From assembly GCF_001425835.1 (NCBI RefSeq), contig NZ_LMDP01000002.1, forward strand, positions 1,086,828 to 1,150,827: a stretch of DNA of 64,000 nt. Direction: 5' to 3'. Origin of the DNA: Afipia sp. Root123D2 (GTDB lineage Bacteria > Pseudomonadota > Alphaproteobacteria > Rhizobiales > Xanthobacteraceae). Under the pieces are notes generated by a model. The model ran no database searches, was not told where the DNA came from, and saw only the letters and a list, made by a program, of their open reading frames with translations. How positions within the stretch are numbered: position 1 is the stretch's first letter; each line of letters opens with the position of its first letter. This document shows positions 10,001 to 18,593 of this stretch, piece by piece. Made by a program: the position numbers and the translations under genes.

Positions 10001-10262
10001 ACAAAACCTCGCCGAATCCTTCAAATGGTTCAGCCTCGCCGCAGCCCATGGCGATACCGACGCCGGCCGCAAACGCGATGACGTTGCAAAGCGACTCGAT
10101 TCCCAGTCCCTCGCTGCCGCCAAGCTGGCGATCCAGACCTTCACACCCGAGAAACAGCCTGACGATGCCGTGAATGTCTCGGCTCCGGCCGGCGGCTGGG
10201 ATGCCTCGCCGCGCAAAAGCGCCGCAAAGCCCGCTTCAGCCAAGAAAAGCGCGGCGCGTTAA
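7068..10262 (+). CDS. PodJ-like polar localization scaffold with Sel1 repeats
   Basis: 1064-aa protein. Residues about 10-40 (RERAEAAARRSGMSLNDWMN) look like a ribbon-helix-helix-type motif common at the N-terminus of this family. Residues 50-500 are rich in heptad-like Leu/Ile/Ala patterns with repeated short units (coiled coil). Residues 530-700 are low-complexity Pro/Ala-rich. One transmembrane helix is at about 702-728 (ALLVGASVVVIVLGTVKMG). After a second Pro-rich linker, Sel1-type repeats (AAYEIGLRYADGKGV, AMFRLGTLHEKGLG, and others) occupy about 855-1005. This is the Caulobacter PodJ architecture: cytoplasmic coiled coil, TM, periplasmic Sel1. A role in polarity or cell division is inferred. 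The C-terminus is Lys/Ala-rich. Start codon has only a weak ribosome site. Confidence 0.8.
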   Translation: MTSHGQWSVDGIEPSVRERAEAAARRSGMSLNDWMNSAVGGRDPAPREAQDVAEIHSRLDAIARQVELISQPMTNAPRNEPGVARQLNDAISRLDARLSQITNQRPVQPSREPTWQASPPLSPPQNPQMEFSIAEIIARQGELNGAASQRATAQMPPPSFVAPIDTPAALAVDFSGLERQLSDITSQIQTLRRPDGIEQSIEAFRSELAKIRQAITEALPRQAIESLEGEIRSLGRRIDETRHTGIDSNALAGIERALSEIYGALRTLTPAEQLAGFDEAIRNLGGKIDSIVRSSSDPGTINQLEEAIAALRAIVANVASNEALGQLAGDVRALSAKVDQLSQSAGNADILSALEQRIAVLTSALEQRERQPAGDSSYFDNAVRTISDRLDNLQVGNDSAATFSHVEQRVAHLLERLEMTEARPGNLGQIEQGLSEVLRLLQEQRASDAQAMSPGPAMMDPALVDTIKRELSDLRYSQSETDRRTQDSLEVVHNTLGHVVDRLAHIEGDLRTARASQAPSEAMRPASPPPAASRPQAAPRAMAPQPRPELPNPAQAQVFPTQRPAADTPSMKDVVIPAARYDTTDATAIPAPAARPAPAARLPIDPDLPPDHPLEPGTRLQQGRGGPSPAERIAASEIALSEIKTPPLEPITSTNFIQAARRAAQAAAAAPATDKPNRVTALNDAARAAAKAPTTASSPVASKIRALLVGASVVVIVLGTVKMGMNLLASGDPMRSEPAVETSVQPPAGAPAPQSDAPKQDETPQQPRSEAPSMTSPTPIGKQSMTAPPVPYLPPPDSAPAALSDVTGSITTPHNSSSDAPASPASTQAAVTDQLPEAIGGPVLRAAALKGDPRAAYEIGLRYADGKGVAANYTEAAKWYDRAAQGDVVPAMFRLGTLHEKGLGTTKDMIAAKRYYLQAAERGNAKAMHNLAVIEADGGNRGPNYKAASEWFRKAAERGVADSQFNLGILYARGIGVEQNLAESFKWFSLAAAHGDTDAGRKRDDVAKRLDSQSLAAAKLAIQTFTPEKQPDDAVNVSAPAGGWDASPRKSAAKPASAKKSAAR

Positions 10263-10460
10263 GCACAATCATTCACCATTCCGCGCATCGTGATCGGCAG
10301 ACGGCAAAAATCCGCGCGATCATCGAATCTTTAACCCACCCGCAGGCGATTTCGGCTAAGCAGAAGCGCGGCGCATGACCCCCGCAGATCAAGCGTCGCG
10401 GCCAATGCCCATGCCGCGAGGGGCGCTCTGTGTCTCGCGCAAGAACAGAAGTCGACGCGC

Positions 10461-11387
10461 GTGCAGTTGTTTCTTCCGATCGCCGACATTCCAGTCAACG
10501 TCTTCCTGATCCTCGCGCTCGGGGCTGCGGTCGGATTCGTGTCCGGCATGTTCGGAATCGGCGGCGGCTTCCTGATGACGCCGCTGTTGATCTTCATCGG
10601 CATCTCGCCGGCGGTCGCGGTCGCATCGGTCCCGAGCCACATGGCGGCATCGTCGTTCTCCGGCGCGCTGGCGTATTGGCGGCGGCGCGCCATCGATCCG
10701 ATGATGGCCGCGATCCTTGGCTGCGGCGGCATCATCGGCACCGCAACGGGCGTCTGGCTGTTCGCGCTTCTGCGCTCGCTCGGACAACTCGACCTGATTA
10801 TCGCGCTCTCCTACGTCGTGCTGCTGACCGTGGTCGGCAGCCTGATGTTCTGGGAAGGCACCCGCGCGATATTGCGCCTCAAGAGCAAGACCACGACGCT
10901 GACCCGCCGTGCCCGCGCGCAAGGCTGGATCCTCAGCATGCCGCTGAAGATGCGCTTCAAGCGATCCAAGATGTATCTGTCCGTGATTCCGGTTGTCGGC
11001 ATCGGACTGTTCATCGGTTTTCTCGGCGCCATTATGGGCGTCGGCGGCAGCTTCCTGCTGATCCCGATCATGATCTATGTGCTGCGCATTCCGACCGGCA
11101 CCGTGATCGGTACCGCGATGGTGCTGACGCTGTTCACGATGGTGTTTGCGACCCTGCTGCATGCCATAACCGACCAGTTGGTGGACGCTGTGCTGGCGCT
11201 GGTGCTGATGGTCGGCGGCGTCATGGGCGCGCAATTCGGGACCCGTGCGGGACAGAGGATCCGTGGTGAACATTTGCGGTTGTTGCTCGGGCTGCTGATC
11301 CTGTCGGTCGGCATCCGTTTCGCCGTGGAACTGGTGATCCAGCCGACAGATCTTTTTTCGATCGGTGAACTGCGAGCAGGCCAATGA
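10461..11387 (+). CDS. TauE/SafE family sulfite/organosulfonate exporter
   Basis: 308-aa membrane protein with GTG start. Two similar halves, each opening with a Gly-rich signature: GMFGIGGGFLMTPLL near residue 30 and GAIMGVGGSFLLIPI near 190, which is the tandem signature of the TauE/SafE (DUF81) family; about eight hydrophobic helices. It would export small anions such as sulfite or sulfoacetate across the inner membrane; substrate is not determinable here. Its stop overlaps the start of the next gene (ATGA at 11384-11387), indicating translational coupling with the TIGR02186-like protein. Confidence 0.88.
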   Translation: MQLFLPIADIPVNVFLILALGAAVGFVSGMFGIGGGFLMTPLLIFIGISPAVAVASVPSHMAASSFSGALAYWRRRAIDPMMAAILGCGGIIGTATGVWLFALLRSLGQLDLIIALSYVVLLTVVGSLMFWEGTRAILRLKSKTTTLTRRARAQGWILSMPLKMRFKRSKMYLSVIPVVGIGLFIGFLGAIMGVGGSFLLIPIMIYVLRIPTGTVIGTAMVLTLFTMVFATLLHAITDQLVDAVLALVLMVGGVMGAQFGTRAGQRIRGEHLRLLLGLLILSVGIRFAVELVIQPTDLFSIGELRAGQ

Positions 11388-12169
11388 CGTATCGCTTGGT
11401 CCTGCTGTTTGCCTGCCTCCTGCTCGTACCCGCGGCCTGGACGGCTGCCCATGCCGAAAAGCTGATCGTCTCGGTGTCGAACCACCGTGTGACGGTCACG
11501 CCCAATTATTCCGGTGAAGAGCTGGTGCTGTTCGGCTCGGTCGAACGCGATGGAAAGACGGCGCAAACCCCGCCGCCCAATTACGACATCGTGGTCACAG
11601 TGAGCGGCCCCCGCGCCAACATGGTGACACGCCGCAAGCAGCGCGTTCTTGGCATCTGGGTCAATCGGGAATCGCGCGACTTCATCGAAGTGCCGGCCTA
11701 TCTCGGCATTTTCGCCAACCGGCCGGTCAGTGCCATCGCGAGCCCCGATGTCCTGCGGCGTTTGCAGCTTGGTCTCCTTAATGTGACGCTGACACAACGC
11801 ATCGGCCCCGACTACGCCGACGTGGTGCCGACCGATCCGTTCCGCAGCGCATTCATCCGGCTGCGTTCCGAGCACGCTCTCTATCGCGAGAGTCCGGGCG
11901 CGGTGACATTTCTGACCCCGACACTGTTCCGTACCGGAATTCCGCTTCCGGCAGCCGTTCCCATCGGCACCTATCAGGTCGACATCAAACTGCTTGCCAG
12001 CGGCGTTCTGGTGGCGAAAACGGAAACCGCGTTCGAGATCGTCAAGGTCGGCTTCGAGCAGTTCATTGCCAACTCCGCTCATCACCATGGCTGGCTCTAT
12101 GGCATCGCCACGGCGATGATGGCGCTGATGACCGGATGGCTCGGCTCGGTGGTGTTCCGGCGCGACTGA
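11384..12169 (+). CDS. TIGR02186-type conserved exported protein
   Basis: 261-aa protein with a cleavable signal peptide (about 1-24, ending in AHA) and a C-terminal transmembrane helix (about 232-255, LYGIATAMMALMTGWLG). The core begins EKLIVSVSNHRVTVTPNYSG and looks beta-rich. Alphaproteobacterial proteins of this type are found beside TauE/SafE exporters, as here, with a 4-bp overlap. The layout suggests a periplasmic domain anchored by a C-terminal helix working with the exporter. The function is not known; assignment to TIGR02186 is from memory of the family. Confidence 0.72.
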   Translation: MTYRLVLLFACLLLVPAAWTAAHAEKLIVSVSNHRVTVTPNYSGEELVLFGSVERDGKTAQTPPPNYDIVVTVSGPRANMVTRRKQRVLGIWVNRESRDFIEVPAYLGIFANRPVSAIASPDVLRRLQLGLLNVTLTQRIGPDYADVVPTDPFRSAFIRLRSEHALYRESPGAVTFLTPTLFRTGIPLPAAVPIGTYQVDIKLLASGVLVAKTETAFEIVKVGFEQFIANSAHHHGWLYGIATAMMALMTGWLGSVVFRRD

Positions 12170-12172
12170 CTT

Positions 12173-13093
12173 CTATTGCAATACCGATTTCGGCCTTGCC
12201 GACCGCGTCACCAGATAGATCCCGAGCGCCACCGGCACGATGCCAAGCAGATCGCGCGTGGCGACATGCTCACCGAGAATGGCCCATCCGAATAGCATGC
12301 CGAGTGGCGGCATCAGGAAGTGATAGGCACTCGCGGCCGTCGCACCGAGCTCCGTCAGCAGATGAAACCACAACACATAGGCGACGATCGATCCCAGAAT
12401 AACCAGGAACAGGAACGCGCCCACGAGCCGTGCACTCGGCACGATGTCGCTGACGCTCGAGAGCAAAAAGGCGAACGGCGCTACCGCGAGACCACCGGCG
12501 ATGCTCTGGACGCCGCTGCCGATCAGAAGGCTGCCCTTCGGCGCCAGCACCTTGAACAGGATCGTACCCGCCACGATCGACAGCAGCGCACCTACCGAGA
12601 ACGCGATGCCGACCGGACTATCACTGCCCGCCGCCATACGGTCGGCCACGATCCATGCCACACCGGCAACACCGAGCAACAGACCGGAAACCTTGCGCCA
12701 GGTGATCTGCTCGCCAAGAAACGCGGCCGCCAGCACCGCGGTGAACACCGGATTGGCGCTGACGATCAGCGCGTTCAGCCCGGCCGAAATCGTTTGCAGG
12801 CCGACATAGCCAAGCCCGAGATAAAGCGCATTGTTGGCGACGCCGATCACCGCGAAAGCGGCGACGTCGCGTCGCGACAGATTCCATTCGCTGCGACGGA
12901 ATGCGCAAAAGCCGAGGATCAGCACGCCCGCAACCAGAAAGCGCGCGGTGAGCAGGATCAGCGGCGGGCAATCGGTGACACCGATCTTGCCGGCAACGAA
13001 ACACGCACTCCAGATCAGACAGAATGCCACGACATACAGCGGCATGAGATTGGTCCGGGCGCGAGGCGCGGCCACGGGAACAGCGAGGGTCAT
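12173..13093 (-). CDS. DMT superfamily transporter (EamA domains)
   Basis: 306-aa protein with ten predicted transmembrane segments in two EamA repeats; ISAGLNALIVSANPVFTAVLAA in the first half is typical of the family's conserved NALI...PVFTA region. A GGAG ribosome site precedes the ATG. It would export metabolites or amino acids, but the substrate is unknown. It is divergent from a LysR regulator with a 97-bp gap, the usual arrangement for an exporter controlled by its neighbour. Confidence 0.88.
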   Translation of the reverse strand: MTLAVPVAAPRARTNLMPLYVVAFCLIWSACFVAGKIGVTDCPPLILLTARFLVAGVLILGFCAFRRSEWNLSRRDVAAFAVIGVANNALYLGLGYVGLQTISAGLNALIVSANPVFTAVLAAAFLGEQITWRKVSGLLLGVAGVAWIVADRMAAGSDSPVGIAFSVGALLSIVAGTILFKVLAPKGSLLIGSGVQSIAGGLAVAPFAFLLSSVSDIVPSARLVGAFLFLVILGSIVAYVLWFHLLTELGATAASAYHFLMPPLGMLFGWAILGEHVATRDLLGIVPVALGIYLVTRSARPKSVLQ

Positions 13094-13190
13094 GGGATGA
13101 TCTCCTTCGCCCCTGATCTAGGCTCCCGCCTTGCTATTTGGAAATTAAATGATAAAATCAAACTCAGTGGAAAAGTAAATAGGTGCTGCA

Positions 13191-14054
13191 ATGCTCGATC
13201 TCGACTTGCTGCGCAGTTTCGTAGCCGTGGTCGATGCCGGCGGGTTTACCCGTGCCAGCGAGCGCGTTCACCGCACGCAATCGACCGTCAGCCAGCAGAT
13301 CAAGCGACTGGAAGACGATTTCGGTCGCGTCCTTCTCAATCGCAACGGCAAGACCATCACCCCGACCGAGGACGGCGAGCGGCTGTTATCCTATGCACGG
13401 CGGATTCTGTCGCTGGCGGAAGAAGCACGCGATGTGCTGGCGCGGCCGTCGAGCGAGGGCGCGGTGCGGCTTGGCATTCCGGAAGATTTCGCCGCCTATC
13501 GCCTGACCAAACTGCTCGCACGATTTGCCCGGTCACGGCCGGGCCTGCGCCTCGACGTTCGCGCCGACCAGAGCAAATATTTGCGGCGCGATCTGGAGCG
13601 CGGCGAACTCGACCTCGCGCTGCTCAAGCGCGATGCCGGCGAAAAAGGCGGCATCGCGGTGTGGCCGGAGCGCGTTCATTGGGTCACCAGCAAGACCAAC
13701 CCGATCGACACCAAGGCCCATTCGGTGCCGCTGATCTTCTTCCCGACCGGCTGTCTCTATCGCGCCCGCGCGATCCACGCGATCGAATCGGCCGGCCGTG
13801 CATGGCACATGGCCTATACGAGTTCATCGCTGTCGGGCATTCAGGCCGCCGTCGCGGCGGGACTGGGCCTCAGCATCCTGCCGGACATTGCGATCCAGAA
13901 TGATCACCGCACGTTGACGGCCAAGGACGGCTTCGCGCCGATCGACAGGACCGAGGTTGCGCTGGTCGCGGCGCCCGGCGCCAGCCCGGCAACACTGCGG
14001 CTGGCTGAGCGGTTGGCCGAATTCTGTAACGAAGTGCAGGCGAAGGCAGCGTAA
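13191..14054 (+). CDS. LysR family transcriptional regulator
   Basis: 287 aa. Residues 1-60 form the winged HTH (LDLDLLRSFVAVVDAGGFTRASERVHRTQSTVSQQIKRLE split across the domain), and 90-285 the periplasmic-binding-like effector domain. It is shorter at the C-terminus than many LysR proteins but complete. The AT-rich divergent gap to the EamA transporter contains ATTTGGAAATTAAAT at 13136-13150, which fits a T-N11-A LysR box with matching ATTT/AAAT ends. It is therefore a likely regulator of the divergent transporter. Confidence 0.9.
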   Translation: MLDLDLLRSFVAVVDAGGFTRASERVHRTQSTVSQQIKRLEDDFGRVLLNRNGKTITPTEDGERLLSYARRILSLAEEARDVLARPSSEGAVRLGIPEDFAAYRLTKLLARFARSRPGLRLDVRADQSKYLRRDLERGELDLALLKRDAGEKGGIAVWPERVHWVTSKTNPIDTKAHSVPLIFFPTGCLYRARAIHAIESAGRAWHMAYTSSSLSGIQAAVAAGLGLSILPDIAIQNDHRTLTAKDGFAPIDRTEVALVAAPGASPATLRLAERLAEFCNEVQAKAA

Positions 14055-14087
14055 GACTCCAGAACCGCACCGGTTAGACCATAATCA

Positions 14088-14183
14088 ATCCTCATCCTGA
14101 GGAGCGACGTCTTCGTCGCGTCTCGAAGGATGAGGATTGGGACTCATGGTTCGAGATGGCGCCAACGCCTTCTCGCCATGAGG
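14088..14183. repeat. Intergenic palindromic repeat pair, family B copy 1
   Basis: First element 14088-14137: ATCCTCATCCTGAGGAGC, a short centre, then GCGTCTCGAAGGATGAGGAT. A second, related inverted unit follows at 14142-14183 with CTCATGGTTCGAGA and TCTCGCCATGAGG. The same two unit types, in swapped order, occur at 49303-49442. It lies between convergent genes and may serve as a transcription barrier. Confidence 0.65.
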
Positions 14184-14202
14184 ATCTGGTTACAATGTGC
14201 GC

Positions 14203-14901
14203 CTAATAACACCGCGCGGCGGCAATCGTATGCACGCGCCGGTCGCCGAGCACATGTGCGGTGAATTCGAGCGTCCGGAAAATGGCGGCGAAGGCTGCAT
14301 CGCGAATACTCAAACCACCGGTGTAAGCTCCGAATGCCGGCATGATGGCCCGTTCGCCGTCACTGGCGAAACAGCGCCGCTCGACCGAACGCCCACGCGT
14401 CGTCACCCGCGCCTTGGGATGAAGATGACCGGCGATTTCACCAGCCACGCCGGTCGGCTCGTGGCGGAATACAATGGGACCGATGGCAACGTCCTCAGCA
14501 ACCGTGCCTCCGATCTCGCGCGGCAGCGCCGGATCGTGATTGCCGGAAATCCAGATCCAGTCGCGGCCCGCCTGAAGGGCGGACAACGTACCGCGATCCT
14601 GTGGTGAAAGCCGCTGATGGGCATCGCCATCGTGAAAGCTGTCGCCAAGCGCAATCACACGGCGCGGGTTGTGGCGCGCGATCGCGGCACCGAGGCGCGT
14701 CAGCGTCGCCGCGGTGTCGAACGGCGGCAGCAGCACGCCCCGCATGGCAAAACTCGATCCCTTTTCGAGATGCAGGTCGGAGACGATCAGCAGGTGTTCG
14801 TCGTGCCAGTAGAATGCGCCGGACAGATCGACGACAAAATCGACGCCTGCGACCGACAGAAGGCGTGTCTCATGACGTGCGGCTAGCACTGTATCCGTCA
14901 T
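14203..14901 (-). CDS. pdeM: Ligase-associated DNA damage response metallophosphoesterase PdeM
   Basis: 232-aa calcineurin-like phosphoesterase. Metal-binding motifs in order: SDLHLEKG, GDSFHDG, SGNHDP and a late GHLHPKA. This is the phosphoesterase member of the four-gene bacterial repair cluster (ligase, Lhr-like helicase, exonuclease, phosphoesterase), all of which are in this window. The ATG at 14901 (MTDTVLAARHETRLLSV) is preferred, but it lies inside repeat family A copy 2, whose arm supplies the bases on both sides, and no clear ribosome site is visible. An upstream in-frame start would add residues translated from the repeat. It lies downstream of the helicase on the same strand. Confidence 0.85.
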   Translation of the reverse strand: MTDTVLAARHETRLLSVAGVDFVVDLSGAFYWHDEHLLIVSDLHLEKGSSFAMRGVLLPPFDTAATLTRLGAAIARHNPRRVIALGDSFHDGDAHQRLSPQDRGTLSALQAGRDWIWISGNHDPALPREIGGTVAEDVAIGPIVFRHEPTGVAGEIAGHLHPKARVTTRGRSVERRCFASDGERAIMPAFGAYTGGLSIRDAAFAAIFRTLEFTAHVLGDRRVHTIAAARCY

Positions 14902-14983
14902 GCCCGGCCTCGTGCCGGGCATCCACGTCTTCCTTGTAAATAACGACAAGACGTGGACGGCCGGGACAATCCCGGCCATGACC
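14896..14983. repeat. Intergenic palindromic repeat, family A copy 2
   Basis: Arms GTCATGCCCGGCC and GGCCGGGACAATCCCGGCC-ATGAC enclose inner arms CCACGTCTT and AAGACGTGG, so the whole element can fold into a long branched hairpin. It overlaps the proposed pdeM start codon. Confidence 0.7.
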
Positions 14984-15016
14984 ACACAGGAGATTCAGAG
15001 CAAGCCCAATGCATCT

Positions 15017-17587
15017 CTAGTCTCGCGTCATCGCCTCTTGCACAAGTTCCTCAGCAGCTTCCGCCAGCAACTCGTCCGAGGCCTCGCCATAAACCTGTTC
15101 GCGGCCGATTTCCAGCATCACCGGCACCGCCAGCGGTGAGACGTGATCGAGTTCCCGATGCATCACATGGGACTTGATTCGCACCAGCATATCGCTGAGC
15201 CGCCGCAAATCCAGCAGTCCGGTGGCGGCGTCGGCACGCGCGGCGCGCAACAGCACGTGATCCGGCTGGTGCTTGTGCAGAACGTCGTAAATAAGATCGG
15301 TGGAGAACAGCACCTGCCGCCGCGACTTTTCCTCGCCGGTGAATCGCCGGGCAATCAGGCCGGAGATGACGGCGCAGGTGCGGAACGTGCGCTTCATCAG
15401 CGCCGACTCGGCGAGCCACGCCTCAAGATCGTCGCCCAGCATGTCGGGATCGAACAACGCGTCGAGATTGAGCCGCCCTTGCCGGATCATCGATGACATG
15501 TCGCCGAGGCTCCACACCGCCAGCGCATATTCGTTGGCGACAAATCCCAGCGGCCGCGCCCCGGCACGCTCGAGCCGCCGGGTCAGCAGCATACCGAGCG
15601 TCTGATGCGCAAGGCGCCCTTCGAACGGATAGCAGACGAGATAATGCTTATTGGCGCGCGGAAAGGTTTCGACCACAAGTTCACGCGGACCCGGTATCCG
15701 TGAAAAATGCGCCTGCAGCGACAGCCATTCGCGAACCTGATCGGGCAACCCTTGCCATGCGCGACGATCCGCCAGCATCAGACGCACGCGCTCGGCCAGA
15801 TAGGTCGAGAGCGGAAACTTGCCGCCCATATAGGACGGCACCTTGGCATCCGCATTGTTGGCACGCGACACATAAACCTGATCCTCGGCCAGTGCCTCGT
15901 AGCGCACCACTTCGCCGCCGAACACGAACGTGTCGCCGACCACCAGTCCTTCGATAAAGTACTCCTCGATCTGGCCGAGCATTCGGCCGCCTCGCGCCAA
16001 TGCGCCGGTCGAGCCCGAACCGCTGCGCCGCGAGCGGACCAGCTTCACCTTGAGCATCGGCTCCTCGACGATGGTGCCGACGTTGAGACGATAACTCTGG
16101 CGCACTTTCGGATTCGCTACCCGCCAGCGGCCATTCTTGTCCTGCTTGATACGTGCAAACCGTTCGTAACTTTTCAACGCATAGCCGCCGGTGGCGACGA
16201 AATCGATCACGTCATCGAAATCGGTGCGCGGCAGGTCCGTGTAAGGCGCAGCGGTGCGCACTTCATCGTAAAGTTCGTCGGCGAGGAACGGCGCGCCGCA
16301 GGCGCAGCCCAGCACGTGCTGTGCCAGCACGTCGAGCGCGCCGGTGCGCAGCGGCGGCGTATCCTGCGCGTTCTCCGCAACAGCGTCGATCGCGGCGCGG
16401 CATTCCAGAACTTCGAAACGGTTGGCCGGGACCATCACCGCACGCGACGGCTCGTCCAGCCGATGATTGGCGCGGCCGATCCGTTGCATCATGCGCGAGG
16501 CGCCTTTCGGCGCCCCGACATTGATAACGAGATCGATATCGCCCCAGTCGATGCCGAGATCGAGCGATGAGGTGCAGACCACGCCGCGCAGTTTTCCCGC
16601 CGCCATCGCATCTTCGACCTTGCGCCGCTGCGCGACATCGAGCGAGCCGTGATGCAGGGCGATGGCAAGGCCGTAGTCGTTCATGCGCCACAGGTCCTGA
16701 AACAGCATTTCCGCCTGCGCGCGGGTGTTGACGAAAATCAGCGAGGTCTTGTTTCGCTTGATCAGATCGTAGATTTCACCGAGCGCATGGCGCGCCATAT
16801 GTCCTGCCCACGGCAGCCGCTCGCGGGTATCAAGCATCTCCACGATCGGCGCCGCGCCGGCGTCGGCCACCACGAGATCGGCCATACTGATGCTGTCTTG
16901 AGTTTGCGGCACCAAATAGCGCCGCAGATCGGCCGGTTCAGCGACGGTCGCGGACAGTCCGATTGTCGTCACCTGCGGCGCCAGCTTCCACAACCGCGCC
17001 AGTCCCAGCGCGAGCAGATCGCCACGCTTCGACGTCACCAGCGCGTGCAGTTCGTCGAGTACAATCCGTTTGAGAGACGAAAACATGAATGGCGCATCGT
17101 CAGAGGACAGCAGCAGCGCGAGTTGCTCCGGCGTGGTCAGCATGATGTCCGGCGGATAGCGACGCTGGCGTTGCCGCCGAGACGCCGGGGTATCGCCGGT
17201 GCGGGTTTCGACCCGGATCGGCAGATTCATGTCGGTGATCGGCCGCTCAAGGTTGCGGGCAATATCGACCGCGAGCGCCTTCAAGGGCGAGATGTAGAGA
17301 GTGTGGAGACCGCGCGCCTGCGTCACGCCCCGGCCAGTCGACAGAAGCGTTTTAGTTTTCGCGGTGCCCGCTTTGGGCGGAAACCCCAATTCCACCAGCG
17401 TCGGCAGAAATCCGGCCAGCGTCTTGCCCGCGCCGGTCGGCGCGATCAGCAACGCCGAGCGATTGTCACGGGCCTTTTGCAACAGTTCGAGCTGGTGCAC
17501 GCGCGGCGCCCAGCCGCGCGCCGCAAACCAGCGCGCGAAACTCTCGGGCAATTGCGAGGGCATGATCAGTTGGTCGGTCGCATCCAC
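15017..17587 (-). CDS. Ligase-associated DNA damage response DEXH-box helicase (Lhr-Core type)
   Basis: 856-aa SF2 helicase. Walker A PTGAGKT is at 50-56, motif II is DELH, and in the second RecA domain the motifs SSLDLGIDWG and MQRIGRANHR are intact. The length is that of Lhr-Core proteins rather than full-length Lhr (about 1500 aa). A winged-helix and DUF4145-like Lhr core region should fill 400-850. Lhr-Core enzymes are 3'-5' DNA translocases that unwind RNA:DNA hybrids. The neighbours pdeM, exonuclease and ligase give the assignment. The start could also be Met9 (17563). Confidence 0.92.
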   Translation of the reverse strand: MDATDQLIMPSQLPESFARWFAARGWAPRVHQLELLQKARDNRSALLIAPTGAGKTLAGFLPTLVELGFPPKAGTAKTKTLLSTGRGVTQARGLHTLYISPLKALAVDIARNLERPITDMNLPIRVETRTGDTPASRRQRQRRYPPDIMLTTPEQLALLLSSDDAPFMFSSLKRIVLDELHALVTSKRGDLLALGLARLWKLAPQVTTIGLSATVAEPADLRRYLVPQTQDSISMADLVVADAGAAPIVEMLDTRERLPWAGHMARHALGEIYDLIKRNKTSLIFVNTRAQAEMLFQDLWRMNDYGLAIALHHGSLDVAQRRKVEDAMAAGKLRGVVCTSSLDLGIDWGDIDLVINVGAPKGASRMMQRIGRANHRLDEPSRAVMVPANRFEVLECRAAIDAVAENAQDTPPLRTGALDVLAQHVLGCACGAPFLADELYDEVRTAAPYTDLPRTDFDDVIDFVATGGYALKSYERFARIKQDKNGRWRVANPKVRQSYRLNVGTIVEEPMLKVKLVRSRRSGSGSTGALARGGRMLGQIEEYFIEGLVVGDTFVFGGEVVRYEALAEDQVYVSRANNADAKVPSYMGGKFPLSTYLAERVRLMLADRRAWQGLPDQVREWLSLQAHFSRIPGPRELVVETFPRANKHYLVCYPFEGRLAHQTLGMLLTRRLERAGARPLGFVANEYALAVWSLGDMSSMIRQGRLNLDALFDPDMLGDDLEAWLAESALMKRTFRTCAVISGLIARRFTGEEKSRRQVLFSTDLIYDVLHKHQPDHVLLRAARADAATGLLDLRRLSDMLVRIKSHVMHRELDHVSPLAVPVMLEIGREQVYGEASDELLAEAAEELVQEAMTRD

Positions 17588-17626
17588 ATCGCGAAGGTAG
17601 GGTGTGTGATCGAAGAGGTCGAGGCC

Positions 17627-18550
17627 TTACCTGCGTGCCACCACCACTAGGCCGGGAACCGGCTCGTGATGTTCGGTGCGGGTTGAGGCCGCAGACAGGC
17701 TGCATAGCTCAAGACCCGCCGCCGCAATCTGGTCGCGGAGATAATCCGGGGCATGGCAATAGCGCAGACCGGCACCCAGAATGACACCGGAGCCGCCATG
17801 GGTTTCCGTGGTGAAGGCGAAAATGCCGCCGGGCCGCAGGACGCGCGCGGCTTCCGTCATGAGCGGCGCAAGATCGCGCAGGTAGTTCACCGCATCGGCG
17901 GCAAGGACAAGATCGACACTGGCGTTCGGCTCGGCGCGCAATCCCTGCACCATGTCGGCAACATCGAGCCTTGTATAAAGGCCGGTGGTGCGTGCTTCTT
18001 CAATCATTCCCGGCGACAGATCGACGCCGATGAACTCGTCGACATTCGCGACGAATTCGCGGGCCGCGAGGCCCGTTCCACATCCGAGGTCAGCCGCCCG
18101 CTTGAAGGAAGCCGGGCGGCCAGTGCCATGGAAGATGCTGAGCACCGCCTTCAGCAATATCTCCGGGCCGCGATAGTTCAGTTCGCCGATCAGCGCCTTG
18201 TCGAAGCGGGGCGCATACTGGTCGAACAGCGTCCGCACATAGTCCGGCGGCATCTCCGAGAGTTCCAGCGCACCGAGCCGCATCAGCCGCAGCTTGGCAC
18301 CATGCCGGTCCTCCGGTTCGGCCGCGCAGGCATAGCGATAGGCGTCGATCGCGCCATTGCACTCGCCGAGCTTTTCCCGCAGTTCGCCGAGCGCGAACCA
18401 AGCCGACGCGAAGCGAGGCGCCAGCTCCACCGCCTGCGCCATCAGATCGGCGGCGGCGGCGATATCGCCCCTAAGCTGAAAATCCCGCGCAAAGTCGTAA
18501 CGCCGGTCTGCGATCAGATCGCCGGACGACAAGAATAGCGGGGCTGCCAT
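17627..18550 (-). CDS. TPR-containing class I SAM-dependent methyltransferase
   Basis: 307 aa from MAAPLFLSSG; an in-frame upstream start at 18580 is possible. Residues 18-85 carry two TPR-like helices (FARDFQLRGDIAAAADL, WFALGELREKLGECNGAI). A linker with YVRTLFDQYAPRFD precedes the Rossmann methyltransferase domain: motif I DLGCGTG at 154-160, an acidic end of strand 2 at GVDLS, and LAADAVNYL. This is the COG4976 layout (TPR plus methyltransferase). It is 39 bp upstream of the helicase on the same strand and 43 bp from the divergent exonuclease gene, placing it inside the repair cluster. Substrate unknown. Confidence 0.85.
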   Translation of the reverse strand: MAAPLFLSSGDLIADRRYDFARDFQLRGDIAAAADLMAQAVELAPRFASAWFALGELREKLGECNGAIDAYRYACAAEPEDRHGAKLRLMRLGALELSEMPPDYVRTLFDQYAPRFDKALIGELNYRGPEILLKAVLSIFHGTGRPASFKRAADLGCGTGLAAREFVANVDEFIGVDLSPGMIEEARTTGLYTRLDVADMVQGLRAEPNASVDLVLAADAVNYLRDLAPLMTEAARVLRPGGIFAFTTETHGGSGVILGAGLRYCHAPDYLRDQIAAAGLELCSLSAASTRTEHHEPVPGLVVVARR

Positions 18551-18593
18551 GGGGTGGGCTCGAATGAGGTGAACGCCCACCTATATAGCGAAG

